NCBI GenBank assembly: GCA_035236585.1
Contig: CP141134.1
Coordinates: 17,972,414 to 18,036,413 of the forward strand
DNA: 64,000 nt
Reading direction: 5' to 3'
DNA from: Warburgia ugandensis
Taxonomy: Eukaryota > Streptophyta > Magnoliopsida > Canellales > Canellaceae
In this document: in pieces, positions 48,927 through 59,800 of the stretch
Numbering within the stretch: position 1 is the first letter of the stretch
How the letters are laid out: the number at the start of each line of letters is the position of its first letter
The notes under the pieces: generated by a model
Told to the model about the DNA's origin: nothing
Databases searched by the model: none
The model's input: only the letters and a program-made list of their open reading frames with translations
Position numbers and translations under genes: made by a program

Positions 48927-51830
48927 TTTTGCATGTATGAACTCATGATAGACTTAACATCTTTGTGGGCAGACCCCAATTCTTTGAGTCTCCTATGTAT
49001 CTTCCTTGTCTTTGAAGTATTGAAAACTACGAAAAACTAAGGATCTTTCCCACACCTTCATTATCCTTGTCTCTTATTTAAGATTCTCTTAATTCTTGCT
49101 ATTTCAAATCTTAGTTGCACGTGTGGCCTGCTGATTTTCTTAGCGAAATTCGGTTGACTTTAGACCAAAAATTAATACTTGCATGTTCTAGGTTAGTTGC
49201 TTTATAATTCTTAATTCTTCATTTGTAAAAAAATAATTGAAGAGCGGGCAGTTGTTGGTTGTATGTAGACAATTTAATATTTTTTTTCTTTTTTTCTTTT
49301 TTCTAGAACGTCGAACACACCATGGGCACCCCAGACCTACTAGGTACGAAGGGGAAGGCCCTTCTTGCGCCACTACGCCAGAAGGCTCTGCTCGTTTCCG
49401 GTGGTTCATCTGCATCCTTTGTCTTTTGAAGGTCGTGAAGAGTATTCTAGGGAACTTAAATCCATTAATCGGATGAGAACGACTACCAGGAAAGTCATTG
49501 TCATGATCTGGCTAGAGAGAAGCTAAAATTGGAATTCTTTGCATGTGTAAATATTGTTATCGTTAAACTTATTGGTCATCAACAGGTGACCCCTGCGATT
49601 CAGTCTAACGCTAAACGGATAATCCCATCCGCAAGTAGTTGTGGGCCCAAAACCAATGGTTGATACATTGTGACACAACTCTTAAATACGTCTGCGGATC
49701 AATATCAGCAGAAAGCGATGGGCTTGTTGTTCACTTGCAGACGAGTGGATTTGATCGTGCCAACGTGACAGGGTGACACATATATTGGTCCAAGCATGCA
49801 TCTGTTATCCAAGAACGCCCCAACAACTTTATTCTTAGAGTTTTTTCTGCTGACAAAATTGAGTAACTTTAAAGTTATCTATCTATATATTAAGCAAATA
49901 CATTTTGTTAAGGCAAAGTGATATAAAATTAGCCCTTTTGGATGACCATGAATTTATGTAAACCTATTTTTATGAAGATCTAAGTTGTTTAGAATGTTGT
50001 CTTTGATTTAGATGGGTTATGGCTCAAAATTCATATCCATTGAATAATCTTAGCCAATTTTTTTCTTGAGTTGTAAAATGAACTGTTAAAGTTTTATCAT
50101 CCATTTTATAACCGAAAATAACAATGGCCCGCATTATCTAATGAATGAGAACTTAGTAACATAGCCCATTTGAGTCAAAGGCAACATTTGAACAACTTAG
50201 ATTTTACAAAACTAGGCTCACGTTGAATTACAGATATTAAAACATTTGCAAGGACTAATTTATAAAATAGGGGGTGATTATGCACCTCTTTTTTATTATC
50301 CAAACTTATTCAACATTATGATTGTCCCCACACACTGTTAGGATCTGGGACTCATCTAATGGCCCTACTCTTGGACAAGATAGCCGGGCCGTATGTAAAA
50401 GCAGAGGTTGGTATTCCATGAGGGGAGTGTTTCCTTCAAGTGGTTTTAGGCATGTCGTATTGGAGTGTTCTATAGCATCTCAATGGTGGGGTCACAACAT
50501 GATGGATCCGGATTTTATCAAGTGATATATTTACCATCCCAAACGAAAATATATCTTACCAGACGTACGTTTCCGGGGATTGGATTTAGAACAATCCACA
50601 GTTTTTGGTGTCAGATCTTTTTTCTATTTGAAGCAAGTTACCTTCCGGTTTACGTCATGGGATGCGTCAACTGGACATGATTATCATTTTAGGAGTTGAA
50701 CGTCAGTAGTTCATACCAGGGAAAAAGAACACATAAATCAAGAGCAAGACGACGAACTGCTTCCGGTCGTCACTTTCGGTGCAAGGTCAGATCTATTAGA
50801 TGGTATATGGATGGGTTACAACCTACGAATGGCATCCAAGTACTGGTACTCAGATTTTATTGATCAGAACCATTCATCTTCCTAATCACTAAGCTAATGT
50901 GGGCTCCATAAACCCTAATTATAAACATAACTCCTGAAGCGCCGGGTACTGTTATAGAGAAGGAAATAAATAGAGTCGCAATGCTCTTATATATGCTAAG
51001 GAAGCAGCCACATATAGAAATTCTAATGAATCCTTCTTACAGTGTCTTAGTTTTATTTGGCTTTTGCATTGAGATGATATATATCCATGGATAGCCCATA
51101 ATCGTACTATTCAAAGTTTTAAAGTCCTCTCTCTCTCCAGTGCAAGAATGACAGAGATCACCATATGGACGGTCGAGATCAAGTATAAGTATTACAGGAT
51201 CTACAATAATAGGAATTTGAAGCAGGTTGCGGCAATGTAGGCTCGGATGTTTCCGACCCATCATAACCATGGATGTGGACCACTACGGCTACGACTTCGA
51301 CTTTTCATCATGCAGGAGGACTCTGTGTGAACAAGCTGACATCTGACCGAGGTCCTAACTGACCGACCGTCAACTTGTATAAACAACAGGGTTACTCGCA
51401 GTGTGCAGCTTGTAAAAGGCTATTCTACCACAGTACGTAAACCATTTGGATTCCTCCTCAAAAATAAACTTCATTTAGATGGACCCCATGCGATAGACAA
51501 AATCTGACACGTCCTATCAATTGTCTTTCTTAAATTCAATTTTCTGGATTGGTTGATATCTTAGAATCAATAAGAAGGCCAATTGCTTGACTTTAGCTCA
51601 TATGGTCTTTCTTTTTGTAGTTTGCCGGTATATAATTGAGTTAGGTTCGGCTGGTAACTAAAATCGCAAAGTTTGGTAAATTCCGGCAAGAAGCTTATAA
51701 GATCACCGACCGGTTTGGCGTCACACCTAAAAGTGGCCCATGAAAAGAGAGAACTAGTGGCAGTACAGTTGAAAAATAAGAAAGCGTTTGAATCAAACGG
51801 GAAAAAATAAAAAATTCCCCATCTTATACA
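48927..51830. other. Intergenic, no gene recognised
   Basis: No domain or splice-consistent exon series was seen. GC is higher than in the Gypsy-rich part, so some single-copy sequence is likely. ORFs such as 49,188-49,415 and 50,322-50,525 lack support. Confidence 0.45.
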
Positions 51831-51975
51831 TTTATTTATCACATCAGGCTTATATCATCTTTACCATCAACTGGTCCAACTTATTGATCCATTCCATTTT
51901 ATTTATCACATCAGGCTTATATGATCTTTACCATCGACAGATCCCACTTATTCCCGCTTATTGATCTATTCCATG
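51831..51975. repeat. 67-bp tandem duplication
   Basis: TTTATTTATCACATCAGG starts units at 51,831 and 51,898. Both continue with CTTATAT.ATCTTTACCATC and end near TTATTGATC.ATTCCAT. The second copy has a short insertion (CCCGCTTA). Confidence 0.85.
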
Positions 51976-52195
51976 TCCCGGGAGGGTTTATATTTTGTGG
52001 CCCCAAGGAGCATGCCTTTTCAAGATAATTGTAACATAACCTTCCTTGGCATAAATTGACTGTTTTGCCCATATATTTTTAGAATTACATGGGCCCAGAA
52101 GTGATGACTTACCAGCAATGTCATTGGTCAGTTAACAACAATTTGACAAAGAACCGATCAACGACCGGTAATAGACTATTATATAAAAAAGCATA

Positions 52196-53272
52196 GGAAA
52201 AGTATATTTTACTACCATTATTATCATTTTGTTATCAGTCCTTTAATTTTTATTTTGATAGATTAGTCCCTCAATTATTGAGAAAATTTTCATTGTAAGT
52301 CCTGTCCAACAACTTTCATCAATTGACATTAATGGACATTGACGAATGTCTGATATAGCCCCACAATGTATAACATAATATTTTTTTTAAATAAATTTTT
52401 ACTAAATTTTCCCATGAACTAGAGTGAAAAACTAATAGTTTAATGACTAAACTGTTAGTTGTAGATAGTTATGTATATTGTTGAAGAAAATGACTAGAAT
52501 GAATTTCAACAATCATTATCTAAAAAAAAAAAAATCTAAACCCATTTCTCACATATCTTTCCTAAATGTAAGGGTTTCATATATCAAATCAACTAGAATT
52601 TAGATTTAAAATTTGTTTTCCAAGAAATCAAAGAGAAAGGCAAAAAAATAAAAGTTTTCAAGGTCGCGGCCATGAAATATAACAACCTTTTTTCGGCAAA
52701 ATCCCAGCTGCATTTTACATTGAAAAATCATTCAAATTTTAAAAGTTTATAGATTGGGATCTCTAGATTCTTGATCTGAAACTATTTTCTAGACCTTCAA
52801 AACAAAAGGTATCGTATGGAAATTTTAAATCTTGCCCCAAAAACACTTTGGTTATCCTCTTTGGTGAGAACTGAATATATATTTTCTACTAGAAATTATC
52901 CAAATTCTATCATTTTATAGATTGAGACTTTTGCATTCTAGATCTCAAAATTATTTCATAAGACTCCAAGAAAAAGAGTACCGTATGGAGATTTTAAATT
53001 TTGCCGAGGAGAGCTCTCATCATATTCTTTGGTGAGATAAAAAACAATTTGCTTTAATTCCTAAAAAAATTATGTAAAAAGTAAGAAAATATTAAAATAT
53101 TGGAAGTGACCTCCACATCAGACGTCCATTGATGTCTGTCGACAGAAGTTGGGTAGAAAAGAACCTACAATAAAAAATTTCTCAATAGTTGAGGGACTAG
53201 TTTGCAAAAATAAAAGTTAAGAGATTCAAGTGGAAGAAAACCATAATTAAGAGCAGTAAACTATAGTTTTCC
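52196..53272. mobile_element. Mutator-like element with ~170-bp terminal inverted repeats
   Basis: The left end reads GGAAAAGTATATTTTACT and the complement of the right end GGAAAACTATAGTTTACT. The arms stay alignable inward for about 165-170 bp, with TAGTCCCTCAATTATTGAG opposite TAGTCCCTCAACTATTGAG and GTCTGATATAG opposite GTCTGATGTGG. Flanks AAAAGCATA (52,187-52,195) and AAAAGGATG (53,274-53,282) agree at 7 of 9 bases, fitting the 9-bp duplication of Mutator elements if one base of slack is allowed. The ~730-bp interior has no transposase ORF. Inside it a ~150-bp unit is duplicated (about 52,722-52,875 and 52,893-53,035), each with CGTATGGA(A/G)ATTTTAAAT. This is a non-autonomous element. 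Confidence 0.65.
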
Positions 53273-55984
53273 CAAAAGGATGCAAATTCACAGGTCAAAT
53301 GGTGTAGAAACATTTGGGATGGATATGTAGAATAGTCCAACCTATAAGGCTTGTGTGTTGTGCTGACCGGTGAGTCAAGTCCTAGGATGTAATTTAAATT
53401 TATTCGTGATTGTAATTCATAATGATGATTTATCCAAAAATATAAAAGGAAAATCGTCCGACCTAAAAGAAGTTGGGCTGTTCTACATCCCTGTGTGGAC
53501 CTATGCATTTGGTCCTAACAGAACGTGACACGCAGCATGTGTCCCGCAAAGAGGCTATGAGCGTAGGTGTGTAAGGAGACGTTCACATGGTTGATGATCT
53601 TTTTCTTCATTTTTTGAATCCATTGACCCGTTATTTTAGGCATGATCTAACACCGTTAAAAACAGTGTACGATGCAGCTAATTCAGACATTGCATGTGGT
53701 GTTGAACATCTTTTCTACTGGAAAGGTTAGATGGAGATTAACCACTCTACTTGGCATGTTACACATGTAATGGGACCAACGACAGAATGGTATATACTGG
53801 TCGATTAGTGGAGCCACGTACTCTGTTTGCATGCTTAGGATATTTCAAGGAAAATATGCATGTTATTAGGAAGTGATCTTTGTCGTTCTGATTAACCAAG
53901 TAATTGCTTTATTTGCAAGCATGTAGTACTACACCATCTCAACCAATCAGAGCATGCCGACTTCTAAGCTTGTGGTTGTGTAGTTGGCATGATTTTGTTT
54001 GTCTCTTCGATAAAATCAACTCGGTAAGTAGTTGCATGACTCTTTCAATAGGACGTAAAGAACAGTGAACCATTAAATGCTTTCCTGCGAGGCCCACACT
54101 TTTAGCTAATAGAAACCCACGTTTGGTTGATCTGAACCGTACAGATGTTAGGGAGCCAAAAGATACGCTTATCGCACACACATACTTTCAGACCCGGATT
54201 TTGGGCTCTGAGATAGTCAAAATCCGAAAATCAGATGAAAGAGCAGATTAATGAAATCTTGGGTGAGGCACTGAAGCGTTTTCTTGAAGCCTAATATGGG
54301 ATCTATTGAGTATTGTACCAATCCCATTTTGGCAATGTGAACTTGTGTGCTTTCTCCTTGCCTTTTTGAGAAATGTAAACTTTCTAGGAATAACTCCATG
54401 ATCTCTCATCTAGACTCGCCTGGGATGAATTTACCTATTTATCTTCCTTGTCCTTCTATGGATAGACTACGTGCAAAAACTCATGCTTATTGGTTGCTTC
54501 TAACTTCTAACTTCTAGTTCTTTAGTTCATCAGTTGAAAAGTTCACTGATCATGATTAAAAAAAAAATTCGGCCGAGAAACACAATAACTAGAAGATTCC
54601 AATGAGTAAGAGGTTTTGAAGGTGGCCTAAATAGGAGAGAGCAAAGAAGATGAGTTGGTCAACTTATGCAGAAGTGGGTCAGGATAGAAGGTTAGCAGAG
54701 TCAATTTCAAAAGTTCAATCTGGACAGTGGGGCGAAGAGAATATCAAGTTGATGAGTAAATTCTACCCTAAATTAACATCAAGAATTACTAGTGTCAGAA
54801 TTAGAGCTGACAAAATAGATAAAATATGCAAATATCCATTTGTATGTTTAAAATTCCAGGATACACATACGATCAATTCGATTGCGGATAAATTTAATCC
54901 GCAGATAAAATGGATGGAATCAATCCGGTCGGTTAAATATGTGATCTGCATAGATATATTTGCAGATATCCATTTGAACAACATTTTGAAAAATTAAGTT
55001 GAAAAAAGTTTATTGCATTTAGATGATCCTAATCACTTATTATATTTCTCTGAAAAAAATATCAGTAGCTCTAATCTTTCACTTACATAATTTAAACTAT
55101 AAGAAGCTACTACTCTTAAAATTTGGCACCTAACTTTTTTAATGTACCCTAAAAAAGATTAACCGTTTCCACATCATTCATGCGGTAAGGGTGGATAATG
55201 TATAAATCAGTGATTTGCAATCGGATCCAATGCAGAAAAACTCTAATCCGTATTCGATTAGATTCAATCTGCTATTTCGTTTTGCCTGTAGAAGCCACAC
55301 TTGTGGTGCTAATGAAGCAGAGTGCATTTTTTTATGACGCCTAAGCCGCAATTACGCTGCCAATAAATTTATAAGCCTAGTTATTGATATTTGGAACTTT
55401 TAGGCCAATCATCTCCGCGGTGTATGTAAAGAGAAACTTCATTGGCTTTGTCGTCTTTCGAATGGATTACCTGAAGGTGGTCCCTACTTTCATTTTGTCG
55501 CTGCTTATTGCCTTTTCCCGTCGGTTCACAAGAGTTTCCGAATAATCGCCAAAAACTGGTAACAAGTTGGGCGGGTAGAAACTTTGCAGTGGCATTCTCG
55601 TAATCGAGACGAGGGTGCTAATAGCAGTGTACCTCCTCCACCCTTGCATGCGGGCTCGCATGTCATTGATCCTCATCTGACTCACTGGCCCTTAGCATCG
55701 GAGTAAAGTTGTTTTGGTTCGTTGAGCTTATATCTGTATTTAAATAATATAAAGTACCTTTTCTTGGATGCTAAAAGTTCCCTTCTAAATATCCAGAAAT
55801 GGAAAAGTAAGATGAACGGTTTGGATCAATGTAAAGTGGGTCCATCAACTACACTGGAAGAGTTGCATCAGTACCATACTATTGTCGCGTTCTACTATAG
55901 CATTCCAGAACATTTGTGAGGTGTTTTTTTTGTGGCTGGGACAAATGTAGTTAAGGCAGAGGCCATTTAAATGGCCTCTAGCCT
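53273..55984. other. Intergenic region before the Nudix gene
   Basis: No gene is supported. A stretch at about 54,780-55,270 is rich in GCGGATAAA, AATCCGCAGATAA and GCAAATATCC words, which recall a family of plant non-autonomous transposons, but I found no ends. ORFs at 54,650-54,997 and 55,685-55,467 show no domain. Confidence 0.4.
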
Positions 55985-56281
55985 TCGTTAATTAGAGGGG
56001 GCCGGGCCGCAATTTTAACGGGCGTCCTGTGCAATAAAACCGGCCTCTTTCCTCTGCCCTTTCTTATCATCTCTTCTCTTCTCCTCCTCTTATCTTCTTC
56101 TCCTCTGTAACCGAATGCAAAATCCAATGTTTCATTAGTAAACAAAATTTAATAAATAGCAATATATAATTATAAAATAAGATCTCTCCCCTACTCCATT
56201 CATTTGAATCTCTATATATTGAACGGGGCTGTCTCTTTTCGCGGAATAACAACGCCGACTTTCGAAGCAGCTGCTGCTGCT

Positions 56282-56359
56282 ATGAAGGATCTTCACCTAA
56301 TTTTCTGCCGTATCTCTCTTCTGCTATTGCTATTGGGGCTTATTATGCAGATCCTGTAA
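56282..56359 (+). other. Upstream ORF 1 (25 codons)
   Basis: ATG at 56,282 opens a short frame, MKDLHLIFCRISLL and a hydrophobic rest, ending TAA at 56,357-56,359. If the leader starts upstream of 56,282, scanning ribosomes meet it before the main start. Confidence 0.4.
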
Positions 56360-56421
56360 TATTCTTCTGAGCTGGTTTGAAGCTTGCATTAAAATCCTGC
56401 CAAGAAGGGAGCTAGTATAGC

Positions 56422-56478
56422 ATGAGAATCAATCGGTATGAGGTCTTCGCCGCACCTGGAATACTCGGTATCTTTTGA
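56422..56478 (+). other. Upstream ORF 2 (18 codons)
   Basis: ATG at 56,422 encodes MRINRYEVFAAPGILGIF and stops at TGA 56,476-56,478. It could lower translation of the downstream coding region. No conservation data are available to me. Confidence 0.4.
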
Positions 56479-56881
56479 TTCCTTTTCATTATTTCGTTCT
56501 GGTCGTTGATCTTCTTTTGGAAAGTTATTCTTGATATTTTCGGTGGTTTTTCCCGTTCTCTTGAAAGGTTTAAGTTTAGTTGGAGGAGAAGGTGATCTAG
56601 TTGCAGTTTTAAGAGGGGAAGAGATTGCTGGGTTTTGTTGTTATGAGAGCGGAGTTCGCATATCCAACGGGTATGCTTTTCTTTGTCGGAACTATTTTCT
56701 TTGATTTTTCTACCCTTTTTGTGCATTTTTGTCTTTTTGAGCCTCTGGAGTAGTTTGAAGAACTTGTGGTTTTGTTTTGTGGTGATTGGATTTGTTGTTG
56801 CGATCATCTTTCCTTTCCTTTTGCTTTATTTTTTTGTAATTTTTATTTATTTTTTAAATATGGAATCTTTAGAGGAATATC

Positions 56882-59800
56882 ATGTCAGCTTTGCTAGCTC
56901 GAACGGGGCGGCACCGGCAGCGTTACAGGGATGGATTCCGTCTTGTCGCAGGGTGAGTTGTTTTAGTTTTTCTCAGTCGCTACTTCGTGGTTTATGCCAT
57001 CCATCTGAATTTTCCTCTCTCTCTCTCTCCATGCACCCAATTATGCTGACTTTTTCCTTTTCTGTTTGAGTCAGTAAACTTTCTGAAGATGATAAGGCCA
57101 TTTAACATCATTGATTCTTCCGACTTTTGCTTTTTTATTGGGTAAATTTGGTGTCATCTTTCTGTTGTCCTTGAAGAATAACAGTAGAATTTAGGCTTTG
57201 AAATATGTGGTAGTTGGATTTATACGATTAGTATATAGGTTCCGGGGTTCCATTTGGTTGGTTTTGTCGCATAGGAGCTTCGCATCATTTTGTGTAAGAG
57301 AGAATCTCCAGTTGTGTTTATGATTCCTTCTATGTCAACCACTAACAGATTGGTTGCTATGTAGCCTCTAGGAAGAAGGTGAATAGGCTAGAACAGAGTA
57401 ATTCTTTATCCTTTTGGTGTGTCTAGAAATCATTTATTCATTTGATACATGTTTCTTATGTATTTGAGCTCTTGATTGACAACAAAGAACATATCTTTGA
57501 CCTTTGAATGTGACTTTTGAAAGATCCTGTTTCTGGTCATTCTTGACAAACCAGCATGGATTAATTGCACATCACCACTTTGATGTGTTGGTGTAATGCG
57601 GAGTTCATATCTTGGGTCTTGTTATGGAAAGTCCGTCATATGACACCATCTGGATGATCCTCTTCATTGCTTTTAATTCAACACTTGAGAACTTTAAGAA
57701 AAGAAATGGTGCATGACCGACATGCAATGGGCCAAAGTCCAGTAGAAGATTATGGTAATTCATTGTATGGCCCAATGTGAAGGGGAGCCTTGGCGCAACG
57801 GTAAAAGTTGTCGTCATGTGACCTTGAGGTCACGGGTTCAAGGCGTGAAATCAGCCTCTTGCAAAATGCAAGGTAAGGCTGCCTACTATAGGCCCTTGTG
57901 GTCTGCCCCTTCCCCAGACCCCACATAGGAGGGGCTTCATGCACTGGGGCTGCCCTCATTGTATGGCCCGATGTATTAGGTAGTCTAGAACTGTGTGCTA
58001 ATTTCAATTGCTGTCTGGATCGTTTCTTGTGGTCTTTCCCCAGCCAGGTCCTAGAACTGAAGCTTGATGCTTTATGTAAGTGCTTTGACAAGGAGCTGTA
58101 GATCTTGTTACACTAGCATATTGATTGTTCTACCTAGGACCTGGTTGACAAATTCTCAGGGTCTTTTAGTGTCATACAAAATTCTAGGAAGGTGCCTATA
58201 CAGGTCAGCCTATCGTCACAGTAATATAGATTGGCTTTGACTGCTCATGTCATTCTCTATTTAGTCACTTTCTGCCAACCTTATTAATACTTCAGTGGCT
58301 ATTCTTAACATGGTTCACTAAATGGCAGCCTTCCTATTCTCTGACTGCACATTCCATGCCATTTTAAATTTGTGAGTCTGTTCAATTATGCTTTTATATG
58401 TGCTAGAACACTATGGGATATTAAACTTGGCTTGTAGGTTTTGAGGAGGTTTTCTGGGAATCAATATGCCTTTGGGATGTGATAGATAGCAGTTCTCATG
58501 TATTATTCCTCTGATGAAGTTAGTGTCTGCTGTTGTGCTCTGATCCGTGTTGGGATCTTGAACCATATCTTGAAGGTGCACTTAAATAATGAGCTCGGCA
58601 TAGCTTTATGACCAACTCATGGTGGGCTAGTAGGAGCATGTTTATTAATAGTTGCAAATTAGTTTGCTTTTTACAAGAATTTTACTAGGAAGTTCATGAA
58701 GGTTGAGACACTCAAATTCATTCTCTTTAGTGTGGAACATATCTATCTTAACTATCTAGCTTACAAGTGACTGTTGATATTCTGTGGATAACGCCAATAA
58801 TCTATAGTAACTTCTATAAGACGTACTTCATTTGTTATTTTGCTTTGTCAAAGGGAAACAACAAAACTCTGGAAGAGATACAAGTACAGAGGTACTGGGA
58901 TTGTGCATAGAACTTCCCATAAGCTCATTAATGAACCTGGAGATGAGTAATTCAAAGTTTTTTTTACTCATAAAGCCTTCTCTGTTCTTTCTTCTTATTT
59001 TTTCTTCACATTTGGATATTGCCTTGTCATATCTTAGGAAAGAAGGCCCTCTCTTGTTGTTTCTTTTCAAAATAGGAGCAAGAAAATCTTCTCATACAGA
59101 TTTGCTAGTTTATTTGATAGATCTATATAAATAATGACCAGCGCAGGTAGGCATAGCTTGAAGATGAAAAATAAAGCTGATGATAGGAAACTTGGTAGCT
59201 TATGGGCTGACCTTGGCCAGCTTTCACCCTCTGATATGCCTTATCACAGTGCTGGATGAATTGAAGACATTATTGGGTTATAATTAAAACTCTGTAACGT
59301 TTGCTTGGATACCTTGTAGGGATTCTTAGTGGCTTTGGTGTCAGAATTTTGGATGGTGCAGGGATACACATAAACTTGTTTTGCCAATAGGCCAATTTAT
59401 TTGCTACCGTAGGTGTGATTAACTATTTGAGTTGCTCTTTTGAAATTTAATGCAGTTTTTGGATAATTGAACAACCAATATGAACGTGCTTTTCCTTTAG
59501 AAATTTTTTTTTGGGTGACAGTGGGATTTTGGTTTTAAGGTGTTGTACCAGATGCATTTGCTTGTTAAAGATTACCAATGTGAAAGATCAGTAACTTTTG
59601 CCTGATCACATACATCAATTCATACAGCATCCAGTTGCTAGACATGCCTGATGTCTATCTGTGTCGGTATAAAAGCAAGGTGAAGTTCAAAGTCGTCTAC
59701 CTGACATAGTGATGTAGCGGAAGCCTTGAGAAGCTCAGGAGTAAGTGTTATGGCTAGCCATTGCACTGCTATATGTCTAGACGTTCAAGAAAGATATAAT

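Larger units (their letters stand above)
55985..56881 (+). promoter_or_regulatory. Promoter and 5' leader of the Nudix gene
   Basis: GGGGGCCGGGCCGC at about 55,999 includes GGGCC-type motifs common in plant housekeeping promoters. A strong pyrimidine tract (56,048-56,106) looks like a plant Y-patch near a transcription start. A TATA-like TCTATATATT lies further down at 56,211-56,220, so two start regions are possible. A leader intron is plausible from GTATGC at 56,671 to a CTTTAG acceptor at 56,872; its interior is T-rich, as in plant introns. All of this is inference from motifs. Confidence 0.45.

Noticed and set aside
57779-57860. tRNA-like A and B boxes as a functional tRNA gene
   Set aside because: They are the head of an Au SINE with a family body, tail and target duplication; no cloverleaf is formed.
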